Source: Bacteroidota bacterium (GTDB lineage: Bacteria; Bacteroidota; Ignavibacteria; OLB7). Taken from it: a DNA stretch of 64,000 nucleotides. Location of the stretch: assembly GCA_018266795.1 (NCBI GenBank), contig JAFDZV010000027.1, positions 36,569-100,568 on the forward strand, in the 5' to 3' direction. The notes beneath the pieces are model-generated. The model saw nothing but the letters and a program-made list of their open reading frames with translations. It did no database searches and was not told the DNA's origin. The position numbers and the translations under genes were made by a program. Positions 1 to 9,392 of this stretch are shown in pieces; within the stretch, counting starts at the first letter, position 1, and each line of letters opens with the position of its first letter.

Positions 1-8
1 GGAAGCAC

Positions 9-2660
9 ATGAAGTCCAGACACTACCTGCTCCTTTCGTTGATGATTGCCGGTGCCCTGGTGCTGGTTGCCGCCCGGCCCTACATGCCGAAGCGTCCCGG
101 CGGCGCACCGCCGTTGCCGCTGCCGCACACCATGTCATCGCCGGAGTACCAGAAACTCCTGTATCCCTTCCTTGCCAAACGTGAGTACATGCGGCTGAAG
201 TGGCCGCGCGACAAGCATGTGCGCGACACCGGCCCGTTCATCGACGGCAGATACTATGGTACGCACAACGCCGTCCGGGTGTGGTATTCGCCGGAGGTTG
301 TCACGTGGCTGGAAGGGGATCGCAAGGGGCGCATACCGGACGGCGCGATGATCATCAAGGAGATGTATGCACCGCCTGCCGCGCGATACGATTCAACGAC
401 GGGGGCCGCGCTGGACTCGCTCGTCTCCGGCTGGGCCGTGATGGTGCGCGACAGCATCGGTAGCAAGGATGGGTGGTACTGGAGCTACTACGGGCCGGGC
501 CTGGCCCCGGACAATCCGGCGGCCTACCCGTTCAGTTATCCCAACTCGGACTTCGGTGAATACTGTGTGCGATGCCATGCCTCCGCCGCGAGCGAGTTCA
601 CCTTCTCGGAGCTGCACAACATCGCCGGCCATCCGGGCGATCCGCTTACGTTCCGGGTGGACAACACATGGCGGCCGGGCTACAAGAAGCTGATGGCGCT
701 CGGGCACAGCCACGAGGTGATGGCGGCTCTGCACGCTCCCTTGGCCGTGCCGGCGCACGAGCAGCAGGGAGATGCGGTTGCGTTCGACCATCTCTACTCT
801 TCCATCAAGCCGGTTCCCGCGAACTCCGTTCAGCGCATCCCGCCGGTGACGTACGACCATGTCTTTGCCGGCCCGGCCGGCCCGGGGCAGTTCCTCACCA
901 GCGATCAGTGCCTCTCCTGCCACGACGGACAGCCGTTGAACCTTGGGCCGAACATGTACATCCCGATCAACGACACGACGGGGATCAACCTCTCACCGTA
1001 TGGTGAATGGAACTGGTCCATGATGGGGCTGGCAGGTCGCGATCCGATATTCTTCGCGCAGCTGGAGAGCGAGATGAAGCTTCAGCCGAGGCATGCGGAC
1101 TCCATTCAGAATCTCTGCTTCCGCTGCCATGGCGTGATGGGCGATCGCGAGATCGCGATCGAGCATCCGGGGACGCTCTTCAATCGCGACATGGTGCAGA
1201 TCACCGACCCTCACAACGCGTACTATCGATATGGAGCGCTTGCACGCGACGGCATCTCCTGTACGGTGTGCCATCAGATCGTGGACGACAAGCTCCCGCT
1301 GGATTCGATCTTCACCGGGCAGTTCCATGTCTCCACCCCCGGCGAGTTCGAGCCCGGCGTGAGCAATATCTACGGTCCGTTCGACAACCCTGCGGCCCTG
1401 GCCATGCACACGTCGCTCGGGATGAAGCCGGTGCAGAGCAACTACATTCTTTCGTCGCGGCTCTGCGGCAGCTGTCACACGGTGTATCTGCCGGTGTACG
1501 ATTCCGCCGGCCGCCATCTCTCCAACGTCTTCGAGCAGTCCACGTATCTCGAGTGGCAGAACAGCGACTATCAGGACGAGTTCAAGCCGACCGGCAGGAC
1601 GCCGAGAAGCTGCCAGAGCTGCCATATGCCGACGCGGTTCCCGGACAATGCCGCGGGGAGCCAGCTCGCCTTCCAGATCGCGAACATCCAGGACCAGACC
1701 TATCCGCAGGCGGACAACCGCGCGCCGCTGGACTCCATCACAGTTCCGCTCCGCGCGAACGTTGCCCGGCATACGTTGCTCGGCGTAAACCAGTGGGGTC
1801 TGGAGATGTTCAGGCAGTTCGACGACATCCTGGGCGTGCGCAAGGCGGACTACATGACCAGCTCGACCAACGGGCTGCCCTTTGCTATTGCCGCCGGCGA
1901 TTCGATTGCGAAGACGCAGAGCGCCCGCGTGACGATCAAGAGCGTGAAGCGGAAGGGGAACACGTTGGAGGCAACGGTACAGGTGGAGAACCTTGCCGGA
2001 CATCGCCTTCCCTCCGGGGTCGGGTTCCGCCGTGCGTTCCTGGAGTGCAGCGTGAGCGACGCATCGGGCAGAGTGGTGTGGGCCTCCGGCCGCACGAACA
2101 ATCTCGGCGTGATTGTTGACGAGAAGGGAAACCCGTTGCCGTCCGAGTTCCACGAGAGGGACCCGAAGACCGGCGCACAGCAGTATCAGCCTCACTATCG
2201 GGTGATCAACCGGCAGGATCAGGCGCAGATCTTCGAGGAGCTGGCCAGGAATCCGCAGGGACGTTTCACGACGAGCTTTCTCGCGATCGACCGTGTGGTG
2301 AAGGACAATCGCCTGCTGCCGCATGGATGGAGCAGCAAGGGGCCGGCCGGCTTTCTCTATCCGGAGGCCACGAGCCCGCATGGGAATGTGGTGGACGACC
2401 CTCAGTTCATGAACGGAACGGGCACGGATGTGATCACCTACGCGATCGATCTCCCCTCGATACCGGAGGGAGGATGGGTGACGGCGACGATGTACTATCA
2501 GGCCATTCCGCCATCGTATCTGATGGACAGGTTCACAATCGTTCCGGATGGAAAGGCCACGCAGCGGCTCTACTTCATTGCGAGCAATCTGGTGATGGCC
2601 GGTACCAATATCCAGAACTGGAAGCTGCGTCTGGCACAGGATCGCTCGAAGATCTCATAG
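9..2660 (+). CDS. Exported P460-like/multihaem cytochrome c (6 CxxCH)
   Basis: An 883-residue exported redox protein. Residues 1-24 form a signal peptide or N-terminal anchor. Residues ~70-200 resemble a cytochrome P460 domain (a DGAMIIKE stretch, a WAVMVRD stretch, a GWYWSYY stretch, then the first haem motif). Six CxxCH haem c sites start at C186, C301, C370, C418, C486 and C535. The C-terminal ~300 residues have none and look beta-rich. This points to periplasmic or surface electron transfer or small-molecule redox chemistry; the substrate is unknown. The start follows a GGAAG element at the window edge, so an upstream partner could be missing. The carbonic anhydrase gene follows after 212 bp. 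The haem motifs are certain, the P460 assignment is pattern recognition. Confidence 0.85.
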   Translation: MKSRHYLLLSLMIAGALVLVAARPYMPKRPGGAPPLPLPHTMSSPEYQKLLYPFLAKREYMRLKWPRDKHVRDTGPFIDGRYYGTHNAVRVWYSPEVVTWLEGDRKGRIPDGAMIIKEMYAPPAARYDSTTGAALDSLVSGWAVMVRDSIGSKDGWYWSYYGPGLAPDNPAAYPFSYPNSDFGEYCVRCHASAASEFTFSELHNIAGHPGDPLTFRVDNTWRPGYKKLMALGHSHEVMAALHAPLAVPAHEQQGDAVAFDHLYSSIKPVPANSVQRIPPVTYDHVFAGPAGPGQFLTSDQCLSCHDGQPLNLGPNMYIPINDTTGINLSPYGEWNWSMMGLAGRDPIFFAQLESEMKLQPRHADSIQNLCFRCHGVMGDREIAIEHPGTLFNRDMVQITDPHNAYYRYGALARDGISCTVCHQIVDDKLPLDSIFTGQFHVSTPGEFEPGVSNIYGPFDNPAALAMHTSLGMKPVQSNYILSSRLCGSCHTVYLPVYDSAGRHLSNVFEQSTYLEWQNSDYQDEFKPTGRTPRSCQSCHMPTRFPDNAAGSQLAFQIANIQDQTYPQADNRAPLDSITVPLRANVARHTLLGVNQWGLEMFRQFDDILGVRKADYMTSSTNGLPFAIAAGDSIAKTQSARVTIKSVKRKGNTLEATVQVENLAGHRLPSGVGFRRAFLECSVSDASGRVVWASGRTNNLGVIVDEKGNPLPSEFHERDPKTGAQQYQPHYRVINRQDQAQIFEELARNPQGRFTTSFLAIDRVVKDNRLLPHGWSSKGPAGFLYPEATSPHGNVVDDPQFMNGTGTDVITYAIDLPSIPEGGWVTATMYYQAIPPSYLMDRFTIVPDGKATQRLYFIASNLVMAGTNIQNWKLRLAQDRSKIS

Positions 2661-2738
2661 GCGGCGGTTGAACCGCGGCGAGGCCTGAAGATATCGGCCG
2701 GCCGCGGCCCTTCCAACGAGGGAGCCGCCTGCACGGGG

Positions 2739-2770
2739 TTGCATGCTCCTGGTACTTCGTGATATACTTG
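2739..2770 (+). promoter_or_regulatory. Candidate Bacteroidota-type promoter for the carbonic anhydrase gene
   Basis: TTG at 2739-2741 is followed after 21 bp by TATACTTG at 2763-2770, one base from the Bacteroidota -7 box TAnnTTTG. It lies about 100 bp upstream of the ATG at 2873. The same spacing recurs at other promoters in this window. Confidence 0.45.
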
Positions 2771-2872
2771 TTGTTCATGGCTCCCATCGAAGCCGGCATG
2801 CCCCATCTCAGGGAGCGCCGCGCGGCATTCAACGCGGGAGCATCGGTCCATTACTGAGAGAGAGGAGAGAAT

Positions 2873-3598
2873 ATGACACAGGCTTGCACCAGGGTGCTTG
2901 CTGCCATGGCCCTTTGCATCGTTGCGGGGGTACTGAACACCGGGCGCCTGCCGGCGCAGGGGCGCTGCGCTCCGGGCAACGGACCCGAGCTGACACCGCA
3001 GACGGCGTTGGACTCGCTTATCGTAGGAAACGTTCGCTTCGTGCGCGACTCCATGCTGCACCGGAGCATGAAGTGCGCGCGCGACTCCACGGCGCTGAAG
3101 CAGCGGCCGTTCGCGGCCGTTCTCACCTGCGTGGACTCGCGAACGCCGCCGGAGTATCTGTTCGATCGCGGTCTGGGTGAGGTCTTCACGGCCCGCGTTG
3201 CAGGGAATGTTCTGAACGGCGATGTGCTTGGCAGCCTGGAATTTGCGGTTGCCAGCGGCGCGAAGGTTGTGGTCGTGATGGGGCACTCGAACTGCGGCGC
3301 CGTGAACGCGGCGATCGATCACAACTATTCCTTTCTGAACCTGACCGATCTGCTGGTGAAGATGGAGCCCGCGATCCAGGCGGTGGACAGCACGCTGAAG
3401 CCCCGTTCATCGCTCAATCCCGCCTATGTGAAGGCGGTCACGTATGCGAATATTCTGATCGCCATGGATCAGATACCGAAGCGCAGCCCCTATCTGAAGG
3501 CGATGCTCGACGCCGGCCGTGTTCGGTTGCTGGGAAGCGTATACGATGTGGACACCGGGCTGGTGCACTTCAACTGGGAGTACAAGCCGCAGAAGTAA
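2873..3598 (+). CDS. Exported beta-class carbonic anhydrase
   Basis: A 241-residue beta-carbonic anhydrase, interconverting CO2 and bicarbonate. The zinc ligands are C86 (in CVDSR), H138 and C141 (in GHSNCGA); D88 and R90 form the usual catalytic dyad. An N-terminal hydrophobic segment ending around the PAQG at residues 27-30 looks like a cleavable signal peptide, so the enzyme probably acts in the periplasm rather than the cytoplasm. A purine-rich GAGAGGAGAG ribosome binding site precedes the ATG. It follows the multihaem cytochrome gene in the same direction, but the 212-bp gap contains its own candidate promoter, so co-transcription is uncertain. Confidence 0.93.
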   Translation: MTQACTRVLAAMALCIVAGVLNTGRLPAQGRCAPGNGPELTPQTALDSLIVGNVRFVRDSMLHRSMKCARDSTALKQRPFAAVLTCVDSRTPPEYLFDRGLGEVFTARVAGNVLNGDVLGSLEFAVASGAKVVVVMGHSNCGAVNAAIDHNYSFLNLTDLLVKMEPAIQAVDSTLKPRSSLNPAYVKAVTYANILIAMDQIPKRSPYLKAMLDAGRVRLLGSVYDVDTGLVHFNWEYKPQK

Positions 3599-4329
3599 GA
3601 GTTCCGAACAACACGGCCTCGAACACCATCAGCGGCCTGTGGCAACCAGGCGTCCGGTTCTTTGTACGCTCGCCTGCGGCTCGCTGTGGTCCTTGGTCGG
3701 TTGCAGGAACAGACCGAACGGAAGAGAACGACCCCCTGCCGGTTTCCGATGCCGTTTTCCGACGTGCATCGCGGTGGTGATGGGAACTCCAGGACACTGT
3801 CCGTTGCGGGTGTGCGATCGTTCGGCCCTGCGATGGCTCGCCGACCTGCGATGGTTCGATCCGGTGGCCTGCGTAACGGCGGGCGGAGCTGCGGATGTAA
3901 GGGTCTTGGCATTCGGTGCTGCAAGGCCTGCAGGCTCTGATGCGCATTCGGGTTTTGGCGGGAACTGTAACTCGTGGTGTCTTGGATCGGGCGCCTTGTC
4001 GTACTCCGATCCCATTTTGCAAATTTGCCGAACGCATTCTCGCGACCATGCCTGTCATGCCGAAACGCGTGTGAACGGAGGTGGATGGAAGGCTGGGGCG
4101 CGGAACGGATGCGACAGAATTCAGGACAATGCCGTCGGCCCCACTTAGGCTGACGCGAGGCCGGCTGGGAGCGAGAGCGCAACGCGCGACTCCTGGTCGG
4201 CCTCCTCGTTTTCCGGCCGGCCGAAAGCGGGCGGCCGTCGCGTAAACGATGCGCCGGAAATCGTTAACATGCTGCCCGGTTCCCGCCTGCATCGGGATGA
4301 TCCATGGACACTTCCTTCGGGCACTCGCT
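3599..4329. other. 731-bp intergenic region without a convincing gene
   Basis: Open frames on both strands here have compositions rich in Arg, Ser, Pro and Cys, with no recognisable family, signal peptide or ribosome binding site. No tRNA or known RNA motif was seen. The only structure noted is a GC-rich hairpin near the right end (4157-4204). Confidence 0.5.
4157..4212 (+). terminator. Possible terminator hairpin
   Basis: GAGGCCG (4157-4163) pairs with CGGCCTC (4198-4204), with partial pairing inside, and is followed by CTCGTTTT. The loop is long and the T run short, so this is weak. It would separate the region to the left from the gene at 4330. Confidence 0.3.
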
Positions 4330-6276
4330 ATGATCAAGCGCTACGTACTGCCAATCCTCTTCATGCTTCTTTTCGTTGCCGGTGCTCGCGCACAGGACAC
4401 CACCTGGTTCAGCGACGCCACCGCAAAGGCCGGTCTTGCCGGTGCGAAGGGCTTTCGCATCAACATCGTCGACATCGACAACGACGACTATCCGGATCTC
4501 CTTCTGGAGAACGGACTGTCGACGCGCGAGAAGCTGACGAAGATCTATCTGAACAGACAGAACCCCGCATCCACCAACCCGAGGGACAGGATCTTCGTCG
4601 ATGTAACGGACTCCTCCGGGATTTTCGCCAATCCCGACGGCGACACCAGCCGTGTGATCGACATCGCCACAATGGCCGATGTGAACAACGACGGGAATGT
4701 GGACCTGGTAACCGGAACCTACTTCGATCGTCTGGAGAACTTCGCCTTCCCGAACGATCGCTGCGAGGTGATGCTTGGCGACGGCGCTGGGCACTTCACG
4801 CTGGTGCCGCACAACGGGCTTCACGAGCTCGGGCTCATCAACACGGCCGGCTTCACGTTCCTGGACTACAATCTCGACGGCAAGCTCGACCTGTACGTGA
4901 CAACCTGGTTCGCGGACAAGACCAACGATATCTACGCCATCAACTATCTGATGCGGGGCAACGGCGACGGCACGTTCACCGACGAGACGGAGAAGGCGGG
5001 AATGGGGGATGAGGACTGGCCGGAGTACGGCGCCAGTTCCACGGACTGGAACAACGACGGCCTTCCGGACATCTTCACTTCCGCATACTGCCGCAACGGC
5101 GGCAACCTCTGGCGCAACAACGGCGACGGAACGTTTACGGACATGGCGCAGGCCATGAACTACAGCTCGCAGCACACCACCGGTGACGTGGATGCCAGCG
5201 GGCCCCGGGCCCTTTGCCAGTGGGCCGCGCAGCCTGCCGACTACGACAACGACGGCGACATGGACATTGCCCAGGTGCTGGTGCATGGCGGCCTCGATGC
5301 GGGCGAGGGGAGAACCAGCATTGCGGTGAACAAGGGAGCGGGGAGCGGCTTTGCGTTCGACTGGGATCCGACGCGCCTTCCCCGCGAGGTGCCGCGTTCG
5401 GCGCATCTGGGCGATCAGGATGGATGGTGGTTCGATATGGACAACGATGGCCTTCAGGATTTCACCGTGGCACAGTGCGTGTATCTTCCCGAGACCGATC
5501 GCTCCTATCTCTGGCGGCAGAACCCGGACCATACCTTCGGCGAGGTGACGAAGAAGGTCGGGCTTCTCTGGCTGAAGGAGACGCACAACATGCGGCCGTT
5601 CGACTACGATCTGGATGGCGATGAGGATCTGCTCGTGGAGCTCTGGCGCAAGAACGGTGTGGTGGTGAGCGATATCGCTCTGGTGGAGAATCATATCGGT
5701 GAGAGGAACAACTGGTGCGCCGTGAAGCTGGTGGCGCCGTCCGGTGTGAACCGCAACGCGATCGGCGCGCGCATCATGGTGTACAGCGGAGGGGTAACGC
5801 AGATCCGGGAGGTGCAGGCCGGGCAGGGGCACTTCGGCGCACAGGCTCCACTCATCAAGAGCTTCGGCCTGGCGAAGAACGCTGCCATCGATTCCATCGT
5901 GGTGCTCTGGCCTTCGCGGCCGCGCAGAAGCACCGCCGTGACGCATCCGCCAATCAATGCGCTCCTTGCCATCGGTGCCGACGGCCTGATCCCATCCAGC
6001 GTGCCGGGTACTGCTGCGGCAGCCGGCTTTGCGGTGACGCCGAATCCCGCGAGCGATCGTCTGCGCGTTTCGCTGCCGGCGGCGTGGCCCGGCGGCGTGG
6101 TTGAGCTGTACGATGCCCTCGGCACGCGCCTGCAGCGGATCGATGCCGGGCGCGGCATTGCGGAGCTTGGCATCGATATCTCAGGGGCCGCGGCCGGCTA
6201 CTACGTGGTGCGCGCCGTTCCCGCGGATGCCGGCGGTGAGATGCGCACCATGGAGCAGGGAGTGGTGAAGCGATGA
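4330..6276 (+). CDS. FG-GAP/ASPIC-UnbV T9SS cargo protein
   Basis: A 648-residue exported protein. The chosen ATG at 4330 puts a clean signal peptide (MIKRYVLPILFMLLFVAGARAQ, cut after AQ) at the N-terminus; an in-frame ATG-like start 81 bp upstream would add a Cys-rich leader that fits no export signal. The body holds several FG-GAP/VCBS-type calcium-binding blades (repeated DxDNDxxxD, for example DIDNDDYPDL, DVNNDGNVDL, DYNLDGKLDL). Residues ~470-545 match the ASPIC/UnbV domain (NAIGARIMV...GQGHFGAQ). The last ~75 residues (PNPASDRL... AAGYYVVRAVP) are a type A T9SS sorting domain. Its likely role is a surface adhesin or structural protein. The stop overlaps the next start (ATGA), suggesting translational coupling. 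Confidence 0.88.
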   Translation: MIKRYVLPILFMLLFVAGARAQDTTWFSDATAKAGLAGAKGFRINIVDIDNDDYPDLLLENGLSTREKLTKIYLNRQNPASTNPRDRIFVDVTDSSGIFANPDGDTSRVIDIATMADVNNDGNVDLVTGTYFDRLENFAFPNDRCEVMLGDGAGHFTLVPHNGLHELGLINTAGFTFLDYNLDGKLDLYVTTWFADKTNDIYAINYLMRGNGDGTFTDETEKAGMGDEDWPEYGASSTDWNNDGLPDIFTSAYCRNGGNLWRNNGDGTFTDMAQAMNYSSQHTTGDVDASGPRALCQWAAQPADYDNDGDMDIAQVLVHGGLDAGEGRTSIAVNKGAGSGFAFDWDPTRLPREVPRSAHLGDQDGWWFDMDNDGLQDFTVAQCVYLPETDRSYLWRQNPDHTFGEVTKKVGLLWLKETHNMRPFDYDLDGDEDLLVELWRKNGVVVSDIALVENHIGERNNWCAVKLVAPSGVNRNAIGARIMVYSGGVTQIREVQAGQGHFGAQAPLIKSFGLAKNAAIDSIVVLWPSRPRRSTAVTHPPINALLAIGADGLIPSSVPGTAAAAGFAVTPNPASDRLRVSLPAAWPGGVVELYDALGTRLQRIDAGRGIAELGIDISGAAAGYYVVRAVPADAGGEMRTMEQGVVKR

Positions 6277-6764
6277 GGCATGCGCTGCGGGCTGCGGCGC
6301 TCGCCGCCTTGGCGATCTGTGCAGTCCGGACGGCATGTACCGCCCAGACGGATGCCTGGCGGCGTTATGTCAACGTGCGCTTCCGATTCGGCGTCTCCTA
6401 CCCGGCCGGGGTGCTGGCGCCGCGCGGTGAATCGGCGAACGGCGACGGGCAGGAGTTTGCCGCTGCCGACGGCGGCGCACGGATGCTGGCCTACGGCACG
6501 CGCAGCCTCACCGCCGCTGAGGGGAGCAGTCTGCGGGAAGGCTATGCCGATCATCTCAGGGAGCTCTCGCGCGTCACCTACAAGGTGTTGCGGCGCGACT
6601 GGTTCGTCATCTCCGGCATGCACGAGGGGAAGATCCGCTACGAGAAGGTGATGGTGAAGGATGGTGTCTTCAAGGTGCTGCTGATCGAATACGATCCCGA
6701 CCGGCGCAGCAGGTACGATCCCATCGTTGCGCATATCTCCAAGACGTTCGCCAGCACACGTTGA
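6273..6764 (+). CDS. Small exported protein of unknown function
   Basis: A 163-residue protein whose ATG overlaps the stop of the preceding T9SS gene by 4 bp, so it is probably translationally coupled to it. Residues 1-25 form a signal peptide ending near CTAQ. The remainder has alternating strands and one helix (GVSYPAGVL, MLAYGTRSL, RDWFVISGMHEGKIRYEKVMVKDG, then PIVAHISKTF). It resembles small periplasmic proteins that often follow a secreted partner, but I do not recognise a family. It may serve the FG-GAP protein upstream, which is inferred only from the coupling. Confidence 0.75.
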   Translation: MRHALRAAALAALAICAVRTACTAQTDAWRRYVNVRFRFGVSYPAGVLAPRGESANGDGQEFAAADGGARMLAYGTRSLTAAEGSSLREGYADHLRELSRVTYKVLRRDWFVISGMHEGKIRYEKVMVKDGVFKVLLIEYDPDRRSRYDPIVAHISKTFASTR

Positions 6765-6887
6765 AGTACGTCGTGATTTGTTCCCGCTCTGTTTTCGGTA
6801 CGCGAACGGGCGGCGTTCTGCGTCTTCATCACACCTTCCATTCCAGACTGAACCGCGCCGCCAGCCGAGGGCGGCAACGATCCGATC

Positions 6888-9323
6888 ATGAAGCCGATCC
6901 TCCTGGCGTTGCTGTTCCTTCCGGTGCTTGCCGCTGCGGCAACGGCGCAGGATGCTGCGCGCACGGTAGTGACCGGCGTTGTGACGGACTCCGCCGGCGG
7001 TGCCCCGCTTCGGTTCGTGACTGTTCGTGCGCTTGGTACCACCGTTGGCGGCATGACCAACTCCGCCGGGCGCTTCGCCATCCGCCTGCCGCGCGGCGAG
7101 CATACGCTGGAGTTCTCGCTGGTTGGCTATGCAACCGTTCGCTGCGATCTGTCGGCTCGCGGCGACACGGTTCGGTTCGACCTGGAGCTGCGGCCTGCGG
7201 CGGTGCGCGGCGCGGAGGTGGTGGTCTCGGCTGAAGATCCCGGCGTGAAGCTGATGCGGCGCGTGCTTGCACGCAAGGCGGCGCAGCGCGACTCGCTGAG
7301 AACGTACTCCTACATGCTCTATACCAAGTTCGTTGCCGCCACGGACACGCTTACGGCCGGGCGCACCGATGCGCCTCGTGATACCACCATCGTCTCCATC
7401 TTCGAATCGTACTCCAGGGGATACTTCCGCAGACCCGCCGACTACTTCAACGAGATCGTGCAGCGGCGGCAGAGCGCGAATGTGCCGCCGCAATCCAACT
7501 TCGTGGCGTTCGGCACCAACCTGAATGCGTACGATGACGTTGTCACGATCCTCGGCGAGGAGATCGCCACACCGTTTCATCCCGATGCGTTGGACTACTA
7601 CGACTTCGTGCTGGAGCGAACAACCGATGCCGCCGGCACCGCCCGGATTGCCCGCGTACGTGTGGAGCCGAAGGGGACTGCCCGCAGACTCTTTACCGGC
7701 TGGGTGAACATCGACATGGATCGTCTGGTGCCGGTCTCCGTGGAGCTTGCGCCGAATCGTGCCGTGCGACTCCCGTTCGATGCGGCGTTGAGCTACGACC
7801 AGAGGTTCGAGGAGATCGGCGGCCGCTTCGTTGTGCCCACGGGGATGCGGATCTACAGCTCGCTCCGCGCCGAGCTTCTGTGGTTGATCGCGCCGCGTCT
7901 GGATGTGACGATCGAAACCGTAGCCTACGACTACCACTGCAACATCCCGCTCGATGACGGTCTCTTCGACCAGCGGCGTGTGGAGGTGAGCCCGGAGGCG
8001 GAACGGTTCGATTCAACATACTGGTTCGACAAGGCCGTGCTTCCGCTGCGACCGATCGAGGCGGAGGCGTACGATGCCATCCAGCGGGCCCGCGACAATC
8101 CCGATTCGGTGAACGGCACCAGCCTGATCGGCCAGTTCTTCACGGACCTGACGCGGCAGGTTGCACGCTTCAACCGCAGGCCGTTCACGGGTCTGGATGA
8201 TATCGCCCGCTACAACCGCGTGAACGGTGTCTATCTGGGCCTGGGGCTGCGTGATGATGTTCTTCCCTGGCTGGAGGGCTCGCTTCTGGGTGGTTATGGA
8301 TTTGCGGACCGGCACGGATACGGTCTGGCAGGATTGAAGGCCTACCTGGACGCGGACAAGCGTGTAAGCCTGGGAGGCACTGCCTACCGCATGCTTGCCC
8401 GGCGCGACAACCCGTACGTGGTGGGGACGGGAGCGATCACCGCGCTGGCGCTTCTCACCGGAAGCGACTATGGCGATTACTACTACGCGAACGGCGGCGA
8501 GGCGGCGTTCCAGATCGGGTTCGGGCAGCTCCAGTTCATCCGGCGCGATCAGTTCGAACGTCCCTCGACGCTTCGCTTCTTCGTACGCCAGGAGCAGCAG
8601 AGGAGTGCCGGCGTACACGCCGACTTCTCTCTCTTCGGTGGTTCCGCTCCATTCCGCGACAATCCGCCGATCGTTCCCGGCACGATGCGTTCCTTCGGAA
8701 TGGAGTTCAACTGGAACTACAATCCGCTGCGGCGCTTCTCCCGCTTCGGATTTCACGTTGCCGCGGAGTTCGCGGATCCGAAGTATCTGGGAGGGGACTT
8801 TCGGTTCGAGCAGTTCGAAGGGGCAATGCACCTTCGCATGAGCACGCTCCCGCTCTGGCGGCTGGATCTCCGCGCCAGCGGAGGATATTCGGTTGGCTCC
8901 GTTCCGGCGCAGAAGTTCTTCAGCCTCGAGTCGGCATTCTCCAACACGGCGAGCGAGGGGGTATTCCACTCGATGCATGTCAAGGAATTCTATGGCGATC
9001 GCTTCGCCGCACTTTCGCTGGAACACAATTTCGGCGAGGTGATTCCCGGCGTGTTGCGAATTCCGAACATCGCCTCCTTCGGGATCGAGTTCATCCTGCT
9101 GGCCAATATCGGATGGTCCGGATTCTCGCACGATGCAGTGTTCGCCTCCGAGGGCTCCGGCCGCTACAGCCTTCCAAGCACTGATGCCACGCGCGATCGA
9201 TTCTACTACGAGGCCGGGATCGGGCTGAATCGCGTGCTCCTGTTCTTTCGCGTGGATATCACCGGCCGCTTTTCCCAGGTTGAACGTCCACGTTTCTACT
9301 TCACGATAAGCGGTGGCCTGTAG
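6888..9323 (+). CDS. DUF5686-like outer-membrane protein with carboxypeptidase-like regulatory domain
   Basis: An 811-residue protein with a signal peptide ending near AATAQ (residue 21). Residues ~25-105 form a carboxypeptidase-regulatory-like (transthyretin-fold) domain, seen as VTGVVTDSAGGAPLRFVTV... and the NSAGRF...LPRGEHTLEFSLVGY pattern that heads many Bacteroidota surface proteins. The middle (from DPGVKLMRRVLARKAAQ and YSYMLYTKF) matches the DUF5686 family, and the C-terminal half is rich in alternating aromatic strands typical of an outer-membrane beta-barrel, ending in FYFTISGGL. Its function is not established; members are envelope proteins. It starts 123 bp after the preceding small gene in the same direction. 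Confidence 0.82.
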   Translation: MKPILLALLFLPVLAAAATAQDAARTVVTGVVTDSAGGAPLRFVTVRALGTTVGGMTNSAGRFAIRLPRGEHTLEFSLVGYATVRCDLSARGDTVRFDLELRPAAVRGAEVVVSAEDPGVKLMRRVLARKAAQRDSLRTYSYMLYTKFVAATDTLTAGRTDAPRDTTIVSIFESYSRGYFRRPADYFNEIVQRRQSANVPPQSNFVAFGTNLNAYDDVVTILGEEIATPFHPDALDYYDFVLERTTDAAGTARIARVRVEPKGTARRLFTGWVNIDMDRLVPVSVELAPNRAVRLPFDAALSYDQRFEEIGGRFVVPTGMRIYSSLRAELLWLIAPRLDVTIETVAYDYHCNIPLDDGLFDQRRVEVSPEAERFDSTYWFDKAVLPLRPIEAEAYDAIQRARDNPDSVNGTSLIGQFFTDLTRQVARFNRRPFTGLDDIARYNRVNGVYLGLGLRDDVLPWLEGSLLGGYGFADRHGYGLAGLKAYLDADKRVSLGGTAYRMLARRDNPYVVGTGAITALALLTGSDYGDYYYANGGEAAFQIGFGQLQFIRRDQFERPSTLRFFVRQEQQRSAGVHADFSLFGGSAPFRDNPPIVPGTMRSFGMEFNWNYNPLRRFSRFGFHVAAEFADPKYLGGDFRFEQFEGAMHLRMSTLPLWRLDLRASGGYSVGSVPAQKFFSLESAFSNTASEGVFHSMHVKEFYGDRFAALSLEHNFGEVIPGVLRIPNIASFGIEFILLANIGWSGFSHDAVFASEGSGRYSLPSTDATRDRFYYEAGIGLNRVLLFFRVDITGRFSQVERPRFYFTISGGL

Positions 9324-9392
9324 TGTCGTTGCTGCTCATCAACTCCGTGGGCACACCACAAACCCAACCGCACGAACCCGGACGTGCGCCGG

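Noticed and set aside
993..2381. Long minus-strand frame inside the multihaem cytochrome gene
   Set aside because: Antisense shadow: the plus strand has haem motifs and a signal peptide, the minus frame none. The same reasoning covers antisense frames at 4264-5946, 47757-49739, 53147-55288 and 60778-62934.
3853..3862. GGTTCGATCC, resembling a tRNA T-loop
   Set aside because: No flanking T-stem, anticodon arm or acceptor pairing.
3570..4337. 255-codon frame on the minus strand in the 3.6-4.3 kb gap, and the overlapping plus-strand frame
   Set aside because: Arg/Ser/Pro/Cys-rich with no motif or signal; overlapping frames on both strands are equally open, as expected by chance.
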